This document shows positions 10,708-21,835 of a stretch of DNA of 64,000 nucleotides, in pieces. Every line of letters begins with the position of its first letter. Within the stretch, counting starts at the first letter, position 1. A model generated the notes under the pieces. That model was not told the DNA's origin, did no database searches, and saw only the letters and a list, made by a program, of their open reading frames with translations. Origin of the DNA: Viridothelium virens. Lineage: Eukaryota > Ascomycota > Dothideomycetes > Trypetheliales > Trypetheliaceae. The stretch lies in the NCBI GenBank assembly GCA_010094025.1, contig ML991814.1:62001-126000 (forward strand), in the 5' to 3' direction. The position numbers and the translations under genes are program-made.

Positions 10708-10764
10708 CGTCTCAACTCAGCAACACAACACTGTGAAGCGAAAAGTCAGCCAAACAGATAATGA

Positions 10765-10995
10765 TGGGTTGGGGGTCTCCCCGTCTGGAAAGAGCAAAAA
10801 TGGGATGTGGAGCAGAAAGGGGATGCAAAGCAAGAAAGTGCAAGCGTTGTGTGAAAGTGCTTGTAAATGATAGGAAAGATGCATGGACAATGAATAATGC
10901 AAATTTGGACTGGGGGGCTCCCCATCTGGAAAGAGCAAGAATGTGATTTGAAACAAAAATTGGGGTGCAAAGCAAGAAGGTGCTTGTGAATAGTA
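10765..10995. repeat. Pair of diverged direct repeats, period about 145 bp
   Basis: Copy 1 (from about 10770) and copy 2 (from about 10913) share in the same order GG(T/C)CTCCCC(G/A)TCTGG, AAAGAGCAA(A/G)AATG, GGGGATGCAAAGCAAGAA versus GGGGTGCAAAGCAAGAA, and GTGCTTGT(A/G)AAT. They are not transposon-like: no terminal inverted repeats are seen. The spacing suggests an old local duplication. Confidence 0.6.
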
Positions 10996-11634
10996 CGGGT
11001 GGTGCGTGCTTCGGTCGGCATCCAACAGAACTCAGATTTCGAAGGGAATCAAAACTCACATCTCAAAGCAACCCGCCTTGCCTTGCTCTTTAGTCGACTC
11101 CATCGACTCGTCGGTTTCTCCTTCTGCAGAAGAGATGTTGGCATCGTGGCATCATCTATCAGGGAACGCCCCCGGCAGTTAATACCTCGTCGAGAACACC
11201 GACGTCCTCTTCAAAGAGGATGATGGTGTCGGTGCCGAACCTGACCTCTTTGGGAGGGTTGAGGGGCCTCCCAGAGGTGGTTGTCGTGTATGGGTTGAGT
11301 ACACGACATGAAGAGGGAGGAGAAGGAGAGGTGATGACGGGCCTCCCCGAGGTGGTGGTGGAGTAAATGGAGGGAGAATATGCTCGATCCATTGAAGAGG
11401 ATGAGGATGATGATGAGGATGAAGATGAAGATTATGATGATGATGATGCTGAGGGCCCCCTGGGTGATGAGGGTGAAAATGATGAATAAGATGATAGTGG
11501 TGATTGATGCAGACTCTGCAGAATGATGATTGTGCAAGATGTCTGTGTGAGGGAGAAAAAATAAAAGAAGAGAAGGTCGGGCTCTGAAGAGCAGCTACTT
11601 ATACTTGGCCGGCAGCACTAAGTCACGGGAGAGC

Positions 11635-11702
11635 TTACTACAGCGTTCCTCATCTTGGATTACTACAGCGTTCCTCACCTTGGATTACGACAGCAGACGC
11701 AC
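11635..11702. repeat. 25-bp tandem repeat, two full units and a partial third
   Basis: Units at 11635-11659 and 11660-11684 differ at one position (TCATCTT versus TCACCTT) within TTACTACAGCGTTCCTCA...GGA; a third copy starts TTACGACAGC and decays. Confidence 0.75.
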
Positions 11703-13018
11703 GGCGCTGCTCAGGCGACGCGGCCACTGCCGAAGTTTGGCCACAGGTCTAGAAAACCTGAAGAAAGGATTTCTGGAAGAGGTGGGCTCCTTCTGATAGG
11801 CTTGCCTCACTTCAGCTAACATTTAACATCCTCCATCATCTCGATTGAAGCCTGATCAATGGGATGCTGATCAGTCAAGAGAGAAATTCGGTTGATAGGT
11901 GATGCACAAGCCTTCTCCGGACCTCCTTCGGATCGGTTGAGCCCAACAGACAACCGTGCACTTCGCTTTGGGCATGTCGATGCAATGGGGCGTCAACGAT
12001 TATGGCACTTCCCAGCCGTTGACGGTGGAAATCCACTTTTCCCAAGGTGCCAGAAGTAGCAGCCAGCTAGATATCCGTAGATTAAATCCTGACAGACTCT
12101 AAGATCGAGCTAAATTCGGCTCTTTCCGAAAATGTGAATTAAGTACGTCCAGGACGTGAGGTTTTCCATTTAGGAGCTGATGGAATTATTGGCATACGTG
12201 CAAATTAGCTCAATCCTGATGTCTATTTACTAGTCAGCAAGTGGCAGATATGGTAATTCCCGCCAGTCTACCCTGGCTCTATCTACGACGGCCCGTTCCG
12301 CTAGGACTTCAACGGTGCCAACCACCTCTTTCTAGCTCTATCTCGCAATTTTCTGCACTATATCTGATACCTTCCCCATAGATTTTAGTATGAGAGGTTT
12401 GATTCTACTCGTGGGTGCGCTTGAGACTTTGGTACATTTCTAGACGCGGGCATTGTGATCAGTTGGCGTCAGAATCAGACATTTTGTAGCGCATCGTATA
12501 GCTGGGCTACTGAATACACCTAATTTCTGATGACTGGTAATCCTTTTCAGACACGTGGTCTCTGAGTATACTAGATAAACCACCAAACGATATCAATGTG
12601 GGTCATTGGTCCCCACTCAGTATGCAACGGGTTTTGGTTGGGATGGAAATATGGAAGAGCTTTTTCGCATTCAGTATCCCTAATGCAGTGCAGAAGTCAG
12701 CCCGCTGTTTTCGGTATTGGCTTATGGGGCTCGAGGAGTCATCACACAGGCTTAGGTGGGATTGTAAAACCAGAGCCTCATCTTCGCGAAGACAACACTC
12801 GCATGCACACGATCCCAAATTTAATCACTCCATGCGAGCTTTTAATTTACAAGACTATTTCAGGAAGCTATTGAAGTGTTTACTTTACATTGGCCCGGCA
12901 GAGTTCTGAAGCTGACCTCGACCTTGTCAAGTTGAGGTGAGGCTTCAAACTGAGTTTGCATCAATCAGCGAATTCTTGTTGTGAAAATATCGATATCCCT
13001 TTCATTGGATGGGTCCTC

Positions 13019-14071
13019 CTAAATAGTGAGCACGATCTTGCCTCTTCCGCTTGATCTTTGCTTGCATTGATCATATGCCAGTTGGGCATCCATTAAAGGA
13101 AAGGATTCAGCGACGAAAGCTCTCAATAATCCCAGATCGATCGCTTGAGAAATCTCCTCCAGCTGTGCCCTAGATGGCTTAACGATGAAGAAAACTGCTC
13201 TTACATCTTCTCTAGGATCCGCTGATGTTTGCCGGTGCTTCTGATCAAAGCCAAAACTACTTGATTCTACAGAGACCAGATTTCCGCCAAGAGTTACGCG
13301 AGACCAGCACATTTCCAGAATCTTACCCCCAATCGTGTCTATGATGGCATCGTACGTTCTGATATCTTTTCCAAGATTTCCAGTCTCCACAACCTCATCT
13401 GCACCAAGGCTCAACAGAAAAGCCCTGTTTCGATCAACCGAGCTAGTGAGGGCAGCGATGTGGTTTCCTGCGAGTTTAGCCAGTTGAACAAGATAGATGC
13501 CGACACAGCCAGTGGCGCCCGTGATCAGAATCCTCCTTCCTGTCGTTTCTTGGACGTTGTGACTTCTGTTTCGTAGATCGCCAAATGCCGGTCTTGGTAG
13601 ACCTGCCTTGTCGAAAAGAGCTTGGTAGGCTGTAAGAGCACTTAGCGGCAAGGCGGCTGCTTCTTCCCACGAAAGCATGAGAGGTTTCGCGCATGCCTCC
13701 TCGACTTTGACAACTGCATATTCTGCCCAGACCGAACTACGGTCCGTATCCACCATACCGAAGATCTCGTCTCCTGGTTTGAAAGGGGATTCTTCATTGC
13801 TTGAGGAAGTTGAGACGACAGTGCCAGCGAAGTCGAGACCTGGGATCGCAGACTGTGTCACATAGATTTCTGGCCAGGTCAATTCGTCACGCGTGACGGT
13901 CGCAGCGCGGATGCGAACAAGAAGTTCCCCGGCATGCGTTGGCATGGGGATTTGCACGTCGTTGCCCAGCTGCAGAGCAGAAGATGGCGCTGGATTCTGA
14001 GGTGAGTATGGAGGTTGGCCCGGACTGGCAGGACGCAAACGAATGGCTTGCATGATTGTGAAGCTTGACAA
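13019..14071 (-). CDS. MDR-family zinc-independent oxidoreductase (quinone oxidoreductase-like)
   Basis: NAD(P)H-dependent reductases of the medium-chain family; fungal members act on quinones, enones or as enoyl reductases, and the substrate cannot be read from sequence. Product: 350 residues, intronless. The N-terminal GroES-like half has TRDELTWPEIYVTQSAIPGL, DFAGTVV and FKPGDEIFGMVD; no catalytic zinc Cys/His set is present. The Rossmann half has ILITGATGCVGIYLVQLAKL and YDAIIDTIGG. A segment after ALFDKAGL (about residues 152-175) is longer than usual in compact members. The start could also be the second Met (14053), which gives the usual MQAIRL opening. Two identical 12-base palindromes lie upstream and may be regulatory. 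Confidence 0.85.
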   Translation of the reverse strand: MSSFTIMQAIRLRPASPGQPPYSPQNPAPSSALQLGNDVQIPMPTHAGELLVRIRAATVTRDELTWPEIYVTQSAIPGLDFAGTVVSTSSSNEESPFKPGDEIFGMVDTDRSSVWAEYAVVKVEEACAKPLMLSWEEAAALPLSALTAYQALFDKAGLPRPAFGDLRNRSHNVQETTGRRILITGATGCVGIYLVQLAKLAGNHIAALTSSVDRNRAFLLSLGADEVVETGNLGKDIRTYDAIIDTIGGKILEMCWSRVTLGGNLVSVESSSFGFDQKHRQTSADPREDVRAVFFIVKPSRAQLEEISQAIDLGLLRAFVAESFPLMDAQLAYDQCKQRSSGRGKIVLTI

Positions 14072-15503
14072 CAGGGTTCTGCTAGACTTATGCTGAAGTT
14101 CGTCCTGCGCTCTGACGATCTAATATTGTTGGCCAGCGTATTGGATGCAGCGACTGCAGATTGCACTCTGTTCACCCGCGAAACGCGCTTGTCTTGCCGA
14201 CTCTCTCCAGGACCGATATCGTACTCTAGAGTATCCCACGTCTGTTTTGATCGATCATGAATATATCAATTTTCGACATCGACATCGACTTCGCGTATGA
14301 GATTGGAGACCGCAGGACCAGCAGCATCTGTGTCTCCTTGGATTCTTTATTGATCTGATCTGGCAAGTCGAGAACCGCTGTAAAGCCCCTGTCAGAACCA
14401 TGGTGGTGGGCACAGGGGGAAGCGCGTATGGCTGCGGGGCGGGCTAGACTTACAGTACTCTAGAGTAGAGTATACTAGGACAAAAGCGTCCGGGCAACCC
14501 CCAGCAATTTTCCTACGCCAATGAGCGGATATTTTTTTCGCATGACTGTACTCTCGTCTCGCAGTCCGTCAGCACCTCTTCAGTGTTGCAGTAGCCACCA
14601 GTTGTCGAGGTTGTGAAGTGCTGCCATCTGAGTTGCCGAAGACACTGCTAGTCTGCTGCTGTTGAGGTTGTGATGTCGAGGTTCCGAAGATCCTAGGATT
14701 CTGCTACGGCTGAGATTGTTGCGATTGGGAGCTTCCAAAACTACCGAAGGTGCTTGGCTTGGATCGGCCCAGGAGGTCGATGACAATTGGGTTGTATCCA
14801 CAGATGGATTGTATCATCGGAATATAATTGATATCGATTGTTTCTGTGTTGCGCGTTTGGAGAATGGTTGTTATGTGGTGCAATCGTTGGGGATTTTAAT
14901 TGGAAAAATGAGGCGCTCGTAAAGCTTGTATTGTTCTGATCTGTCTGGTGTCTGTCTGAGGAAGCTATCCAAAAGAGGAGGTGAAGAATAGAATAGGTAA
15001 GCAGGTGGCAGCTGCCTTACTGGTCCTCATATGCCTCAGTCATCAGAACCCGGACGATAACTTGAGAAATACCGTGGACAGTCGAACGGAAAAAGATGGG
15101 ACGGTCAGTAAACAGGACATACACTGTTTAGGAAGCCACGATCGGTTTTAGGAACCCCCTATGCGCGGCTAGGTCAAGGGCACAGACCCAGACAGAAGTC
15201 GAAGCCATTGCTCCCTTGATCATTTATGGGGGATTCTCCAATGTACTTATACAGATCTTCTATCGGAAAAGCTTCCTAGTGAATCTCGATGGTCAATTTG
15301 CAGAACACGCCAACTCGCACTGAACCTTCCTTCCCTCTGCTTCAGGATTCACTTACTGTGTAAGAACCCTACGACCTCTATCTACTAGCTTCTCTGAGAC
15401 TGTAGGAATTCAAATAATGTTCTGAAAGTTGTTCTATTTTTCTATCCACTACACGCTGTTCATTATATACATTAGGCTGTGGAAAGGCTGATTGCCGAAG
15501 TAT
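14072..15503. other. Spacer with palindromes, no recognised gene
   Basis: Contains the promoter of the MDR gene and the 3' flank of the GLEYA gene. The open frame at 14580-14801 minus is short and featureless. Twin TACTCTAGAGTA palindromes are listed separately. Confidence 0.4.
14222..14467. promoter_or_regulatory. Two copies of a perfect 12-bp palindrome upstream of the MDR gene
   Basis: TACTCTAGAGTA is present at 14222-14233 and again at 14456-14467, 234 bp apart; the second continues into GAGTATACTA. Perfect dyads repeated in one promoter are typical binding sites for dimeric regulators, but no known site is matched and the role is inference. Confidence 0.3.
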
Positions 15504-16951
15504 TCACGGTGAGAAAGGACTGCCGCCGCACGTATCAACAGGCGCAAAGAACCCAGTTGTGTCCTCGACTTGCGTTCCATCAGGCGATGTGATATCGAAA
15601 TGGATCGCACCAGGGCCTGGAACTGCGTCAGGATTACCAGCATTCAGCCACAGAATGGTGACTGGCAGAAGCTTGCCAGCCTCGAGATTTGCACTGTAAC
15701 TCTCCGATGGGTTTGCGAAGTAATGGAAAAGATCCTGGTTACCGTCCTGCCAATTCGAACCCAAAGCATTGTCGGCGGTCCACAACCAGAAATGATCGTC
15801 ATCGTTTGGTTCGACAGTAAATGTGAAGGTACCGGATGTTGGAGGGACGAAATAGCCTTGGAATACTATAGCTATACCATCAATGTCGAAGGGAGGATAT
15901 CCGGGCAGGTTGTATGGTCCATCTGTTGGACCGCTGACCGCGTCAATGTTTTGTATGACACCCGCTCTTTGATAATTGGGTGATTGGAAGTCGGCAGGAT
16001 CGAAGCTTTGGAAGCTATCGTCATATTGGTAGTACGACAATCCAGTGGGGACGGGTGGAACGACGTTGGTCGAGGTGGAGGTGGAGGTGACAGTAACGGT
16101 ATTAGTGACATCAACCTCCTGTCCAATAGTTGTGGTAACAGTCACCGTTCTAGAAACCAGATTAGAAACAGCTCATAGAAAAGGGTACATATACTAACGC
16201 GGTGGTGACAGGAGTGGTGGTGGTGTATGCCGTAGTGGTAAGTGTCTGTGCCACCAAAGTTGAAGTTGTTGTAGCTGTCGAGGTTGGAGAAGGTATGGCT
16301 AGGCACGAGCAAACTTTGGAGACAGCAGTTGTGGCTAGGCCCTTCAGATAGGACGGTGTGGGCGAAGGAGTGGCTACCGTTGTTCCTCGTGCTTTCAACT
16401 TAGCCTCGGAAGAAGCAGGACAGATATATGGCCCAGTGGAAGTCGCGATCGTAGTAGTTGTAACAGTCTACTCGATTAGCCTGGGACTTTGATAGAAGAG
16501 AATCAACCTACCACGGTAGCAGTCTGGATCACCGTGTAAGGAGTTGTCTGTAAAGAATGGTTAACCGTGGCAAGTAGGAGCTGAAAATTTTGTTACTTAC
16601 TATCGACGACGTTACTGTGGATGTCCTTGTTGAAGTAGGAGCTGTGATCGTATTGTGCGCGGTCGTAGACGAGACTGGAGGAGTGTATGTTGCAGTTTTG
16701 GTGCTTCTCATCCTGTTAATGGTGTCCACTAAAGAAGAATAAGAAGAAGAAGGGAAATCTTACACTGTCACGGTCCCGATGTGGAGGTAACTGCTACAGA
16801 AAGGTGTAGCCTTGGGGTCTGCATCGGCTAGACTAAGGAGCGCAGTGACTGCTGCGCAGACCGGATTAGGTAAATTGGGCACAGTAGTCGCAGGAGCAGC
16901 AAGAGCACCGAATGGCAAGACAAAAGAAAGTAATTGAATAGCAGCCCTCAT
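15504..16951 (-). CDS. Secreted Ser/Thr-rich protein with GLEYA/PA14-like domain
   Basis: GLEYA/PA14 domains bind carbohydrates in fungal adhesins. The five-exon model gives 416 residues: 16951-16764, 16712-16601, 16547-16512, 16467-16199 and 16149-15504; donors are GTAAGA, GTAAGT, GTAGGT and GTTAGT and all phases close. It begins with a signal peptide (MRAAIQLLSFVLPFGALAA), followed by a Cys-containing segment (PNPVCAAVTALLSLADADP), a Thr/Ser-rich stalk with CSCLA, and the C-terminal domain: FDIDGIAIVFQGYFVPPTSG, TFTFTVEPNDDDHFWLWT and LPVTILWLNAGNPD. There is no GPI signal or membrane segment, so it is probably secreted or wall-bound. Exon 3 is only 36 bases. Confidence 0.85.
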
Positions 16952-18045
16952 TTTGTAGGAGATTGAGGCGATTTGGTCTGGAGGATACTTGTGTTTTGCT
17001 GCGCTCTGCTCTTGTCCGAGTAGGAGTGTCGTACGTCGGCTTATATACCTTTCTTTGCTCAGATCTGAGCGGTGCAAAGCTGCTCTATTGTTAAGGTCCA
17101 GATCCAGACATCTCAGATTTCCGTGCAAGCACCTGTTGAGTCAAAATCAGAGACGATCTAGCCCTCATCCCGATCCAGTCAGATTTAGCGAGACATGACC
17201 GAAAACTTGAACACTTCGAGTAGTAAGGATCAAGGCATGATCTTAGATTGTGCACCAAGACTGATTTCTGCAAGGTCTTTGGCAGCTAAGTACCCTAACA
17301 AGCGGAATGTTCATGTTCGAGCATCGAGACTTTTGCGTCAGCCCAGCCAGATCGTGAAAGCTAGAGGTATAGCTTAGGGCGAAAAGATGAGCTCGCGTGG
17401 ATGGGCGTGACGAAAGGGCGTTCGAGGTCAAGAAGAGGTATGATTGGTGGAACGAGTAGGCCATGCGGTCCTAAAAGTGCTTCTCGCCTTTGCACCTTTT
17501 TGTGGCTGGCTGCGCGCATCCCAATGAGTACTAGGCGTAAATCTGAGTGGGGAGAGCGATGCAGGGACCCGGGAGACCGACTCGATCCAGACGTTCTAGT
17601 CAATTAAGTGCATTTCAAAAATCCTCAATCAGGGATTGATGTTCGTGGTCCCTTCCGTAAACGTCTCGACTGATCGGCAGCTTTCTTGATCTAGCACCTT
17701 GACAGATTTCCTCCTTTGCCGCCTTCGGCACTTCCTCCGAACGGCAAATGCCCCCTCAACTTCTCGATCGTGAATGCATGAGCGCAACAGCAAGCGCGTC
17801 GAACAAATGTAGAATTCTGCTACTGTACTGCGAGCATCCGAGGTACAGCATTCTCAGCTCATCGTTTGGTATGTGGAATTTCGCCCGAAAAATGCGCCTC
17901 GCTTCAGTGTAAGTAACTGACTTTTAGAATCCGTGCTAATTGTGGCGTGGTATTCATCGTGACAGTTTTCCTACACCTATGATTGTTGGCACTTACTACC
18001 ACGGACGAATTCCTGATAGACGAACAGAATAGAGACTGCTCTGAT
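16952..18045. other. Spacer without recognised gene
   Basis: It holds the promoter of the GLEYA gene and the 3' flank of the next minus-strand gene. Short open frames at 17195-17607 have no domain and no splice logic. Confidence 0.35.
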
Positions 18046-18888
18046 TTATGGAGAACTTCCCAGCAGCTCAAACTGTTCTTGTTCAGTTGACAGTTCCCGT
18101 TTCACTCCAGCTTGTCCGTTCGCTTCAACCAGAGTCTCTGGCGATAACTCTTGCGGTGGAAAACTAGCATGCGTAGAGGACGACGCGACTGTCTGCTCTT
18201 GTCTCAGCCTCTTGACAAGTTTTTTCCGGATGAACAATGTAATAAGCCCCGCAAGGAAGACACCAGCCAGTATCGAACTGATCACAATTCCTGCTAGTGA
18301 CCCTTGAGAAAGCGAGATGCTGTTTGTCGAATGAGTACTCGAGGTAGTGCTGGGGTTTGGTGCTGTACTATCTACCCCAGGGGTTGCCAAAGTAGACGAA
18401 GAAGAAGGCGAGAGTGCCGTAGAAATTGGATTGATTGTGGTACTTGTGAGGGTCGGGTAGGCTGTCGAATCAAAATCCACGGCTTCCGAGGCATTCAGAT
18501 CTTTGTTTGGATTTGCAAACGTAGCCCAGCACACGCTTGCCTGGCCTTCAGTCTGTGTGCACAATTCATATTCTTTACTGCAGCACCATGTTTGACCATT
18601 GTTGTTGCAAACCTGTTGCGTAGAGTCGGGAGTTGTATCATCACCGCCATGACATGCGTAGTTCCAGGACCAACAGACACTAGAAAGATTCAGTACACTT
18701 TGCGATAAAATCCCTGAAGACTTAATGGCTGACTTGTTTAGTGCCGGGCATGCCCAGACGCGGGGAATACCAGAGATATATGCGCAGAGATTGCCATTTT
18801 GAGTGTTAAGGTCGGCGTGGATCGTTGTCCCATTGAAGCTACACGCATTCGGTGTCGGACTAGTAAAGAAGACTGGGTCTCGAGACAT
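18046..18888 (-). CDS. Single-pass membrane protein with Cys-rich ectodomain
   Basis: Unknown function; the build resembles fungal surface sensor-type proteins. 280 residues. An N-terminal ectodomain of about 130 residues carries about ten Cys (ACSFNGTTIHADL, CWSWNYACHGGDD, TWCCSKEYELCTQ, SVCWATF), followed by a Ser/Thr-rich stalk, one membrane segment (SLAGIVISSILAGVFLAGLI) at about 195-215, a basic stop-transfer (RKKLVKRLRQ) and a short cytosolic tail. No signal peptide precedes MSRDPVFFTSP; TTTCTTCTAG just upstream could be the acceptor of a 5' exon carrying one. It has the same layout as the protein encoded at 36936-37869, so the two may belong to one family. Confidence 0.7.
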   Translation of the reverse strand: MSRDPVFFTSPTPNACSFNGTTIHADLNTQNGNLCAYISGIPRVWACPALNKSAIKSSGILSQSVLNLSSVCWSWNYACHGGDDTTPDSTQQVCNNNGQTWCCSKEYELCTQTEGQASVCWATFANPNKDLNASEAVDFDSTAYPTLTSTTINPISTALSPSSSSTLATPGVDSTAPNPSTTSSTHSTNSISLSQGSLAGIVISSILAGVFLAGLITLFIRKKLVKRLRQEQTVASSSTHASFPPQELSPETLVEANGQAGVKRELSTEQEQFELLGSSP

Positions 18889-20526
18889 AACAACTAGAAG
18901 AAACGGCGAAATCTATCTGGCCGGACGTTGAAGTATACCAAGACCAGGTCCTTTGCAAAAGACAGACAGTCGCTTTCAGCAATACCCTGTGTAGAGGAAG
19001 AAAGCTGTACCAGCTTCTTGCCGCTGCGAAAGACACGTAAAATAAATTCTTGACAATAAAGGAAAGTCACACTCACAGTCAGACTTCATCTCGGTTACAT
19101 CGACGTTCGGTAGTACGCATTACCACCAGAGTTGGAAAAGGCCAACAGCGACTGATATAAAGTGCTACTGACCGAGTCATTGTGCAGCTAAGTAATGATG
19201 TTAAATGCCGCTGTCCAACAAACGTACGATATTCGAGACGAGGCAGCATGCGCCTTGTTTCAAATTTTCTCAGCTCTCATGAAGGCAGCAAGGCAACCTA
19301 AGGTAGTCCACTTTAATGATGATAAGAACAAAGAATAACCAGGAGTATTGTAGAAAGACAGTATACAGCTCCGCCCAAATACTTTACCGTGACTACTCCG
19401 TACCTCTGTCTTACAAAACACTGGCTCACTCTAAGTGTACATGCGGTGATGGCGGGGGCTTGCTCTTAGGCTATGTAGGAGCGGAGATGTTCGTAAACTA
19501 TCAAATCTGATTACGAGACAATGAGAACTTCATGTATACGTGTAGTTTGATATTTGTTGAGGAAATCTACTGCGTCGTAATTCCTCGTGCGAAAATTTAA
19601 AAATCTTAGCTCAAAATCTTACATAAGCGTTGCAACCCGGACTTCTTCTTCTGAAGGATGTCTTCACAAATCCTGCACCACGTATGCTTGAGCTGTAGCC
19701 TTATGGATGTTTCAAACAGCATAATTAGCAGAGACCGCTGCATTGATTGTTGATCGCTGGTTAGAGAGGTAGGCAAAGCGCGAAAACCCATATTTGGCCC
19801 CTTGCTGCGTGGGGGGGTTAAAATTTCTATCCGACGAGCAGCACTGCACGTTTCGCGCTGGCAAGCTTTTTTGGGACAATCCACCCTAGCTTAAATGCGA
19901 TGCTTTTTCTCCTTCTTCGTTGTTAAATTCTGCCTCCGTTGGCTCTTGCGTGTCGTCCCTGGTCTATCGTACCGACTAAAGTAACTTTCTAGCGTTAGCC
20001 GGCATTGCATTTCATGATATAAGCTACGTAAAAACGTGGATAACAATAGTCAAGTACGGACAAAACTACGCTTCACTCGCGACATCCTTCCTGCCCTGTC
20101 TGCGGGATCCCATTTGGAAGAAAGGACTGAGGCTTTCGTCAACGATGAAAAGTTGCGCCATCCATACAAGATCTAGAGCGCCAGATTAGATGGACTTCCT
20201 TGCAAATTGGGTATCCATCGGTGCGCAACGGAACTGGCTGTCAATGTTCCTTGTGCTTAGGGCCAATCGCCATGGGAGTACCATTCCACGATTGGGCGTA
20301 GATCAGAAAGTCTTTTCCTCTCAGGATGGTTGCACTTCTAAATGACACAGTCTGGATTTGAACGAGATCATAGACCCCTACTTGTCGCCCACCAGACTAC
20401 TGAGCCCAATGCAATCCTCGCCAGGACTAACATATCCACAAAACCAGACAGCAACCAATTATGCTCTCCCATCACAGCAGCCCAAACACGTTCTCTGCCC
20501 ACAACTCCTCCCAATGTAAGCCCCTC
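18889..20526. other. Spacer without recognised gene
   Basis: About 1.6 kb with only short, motif-free frames (for example 19606-19884 minus). No repeats of note and no RNA gene seen. Confidence 0.35.
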
Positions 20527-21377
20527 TCACGATTTCCCAAGCACGTCCTTCCTCGCCAAAAACGCCTGCAATATGCCGACCTGCGTCTCCAACGCCGCCA
20601 CCCACTCACTTAACTCCCTCCGCACGCGTTCCTGATCGCCCTCGCCCCCTAACTTCGCGTAGAAATCCTTGCGGTAGGGTGTTGCGGACATGGCGGCACT
20701 GAAGATGGGCTTCACGAGCAGGGAGTGGTGCTGCTTGAGGGAGCCGCTGTAGGCGGTGCGGAACGAGGTGGAAAGCTCTTCTGAGGCGTTGCTGAGGTTT
20801 TGGCGGAGGGCTTGCGCGGTGAAGTCGAGCCCGCTGATGGAAAGATAGGTGTTAGGATATGCATGAACTAGGGAAGAGGCGGGCTAGGCGGAAGGGGGGA
20901 AAGAGAGGGCATACCGGACCAGCCACATCAAGCCGTCGGAGGCAGTCTTTTTCTTGAGGGTTTTGAGCTCGTACGTGATACCGGATTGGAGGGTTTTGGA
21001 TTGGTCAGGGGCGGAGGATTGTAGGTCGCGAACTTTCTGAGAGGTTTTTTTAGCTGCAGTCCATCGCAAATTGCGAGCATTATTTTGTAGATCATCTGGA
21101 TACCTTAATGTTTCCTTGCATGTCACTCTGAACAGGCTTGAAGGCCACAGAACCAAGAACATCTACAGACAATGATCAGAGGCAGGCCCAAAGTATGATT
21201 GGTCTTGTGTGCTCATGATATACCAAAGAGAGTGGTGAGTGAGTCGGCTGCCTCAAGAAATTCGGTTGTACCAATGGCGTTGTCGTTGCTTGCATCGACA
21301 GGGACGTCTTTGAAAGACCTTGTCAAAGTGTCGAGAAATGTCCCACCAGTGGGATAGGGTCTTTCTTGAGTAGCCAT
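20527..21377 (-). CDS. Glycolipid transfer protein (GLTP domain, HET-C2-like)
   Basis: Small cytosolic proteins that move glycosphingolipids between membranes; the Podospora member HET-C2 is a heterokaryon-incompatibility protein. Four exons (21377-21224, 21162-21104, 21036-20915, 20833-20527) give 213 residues, the usual length. Donors are GTATAT, GTATCC and GTATGC. Family landmarks are in order: LFDVLGSVAFKPVQSDMQGN with the lipid-head-group Asp and Asn, then IKKVRDL, the Trp of SDGLMWLVRGLDFT and the His of LKQHHSLLVKPIF. The C terminus (ALETQVGILQAFLARKDVL) is the closing helix. The gene looks complete and is divergent from the dehydrogenase gene, with 458 bp between start codons. Confidence 0.9.
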
Positions 21378-21835
21378 AGTCGAAGACTGATCAATTGAGG
21401 TTGAGGGCAGAATCGAGCGTGGAAGCGAAGGGATGGAGTCGAAGTTATCCGGTGTACTGCGGCAGACGACTACGAGTTCTCGGGCATTCCTGGCGGGGAT
21501 ACTCGTGAGGCTACCTGCTGGGTGAGAACTATTACACCCCGAGTATATGGGTATCCTTCGAGTGCACGTCAGAAGTCGGTCTCAGGATGCTGGTCAGGCC
21601 CTCTTTTCCAAGGTTTCGAGCAGTTCACCCACGCGTAGGTAAGTATCCCGGCCATGATCCCGCCCACATCTGCCCCTCGTTGATGGCGGGGCTAGCGTGT
21701 TTATACATCACCGAGAATGAGACAGATTTTCCGCAATCGGCGGTACTATTTTAGAGTAGATATACATCCTGGAACGCCAAGTTAGAGATTTATTCTGCGT
21801 TTTCTACCTCGCCTATTATTTGACTGTCTTGCAAT
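21378..21835. other. Bidirectional spacer between GLTP and dehydrogenase genes
   Basis: 458 bp between two divergent start codons, so it should hold both promoters. No clear operator seen. Confidence 0.5.

Larger units (their letters stand above)
9666..13018. other. Gene-poor 3.3-kb stretch with several repeats
   Basis: No convincing gene was found. The longer frames (for example 10364-10687 and 11211-11537 minus, 12598-12909 plus) are products of low-complexity sequence or lack motifs and start context. The distinct repeats inside are listed separately: an (A/C)-rich CGCCAAA array, a pair of diverged ~100-bp direct repeats, GAT-rich microsatellite tracts at about 11395-11450, and a 25-bp tandem repeat. 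Confidence 0.4.

Noticed and set aside
11211-11537. Open frame with a run of Ile (SIIIIIIFIFILIIILI)
   Set aside because: It is produced by GAT/ATG microsatellite tracts, not by a membrane protein gene.
12598-12909. 103-residue plus-strand frame
   Set aside because: No motif, no splice logic, and it lies in a repeat-bearing gene-poor region.
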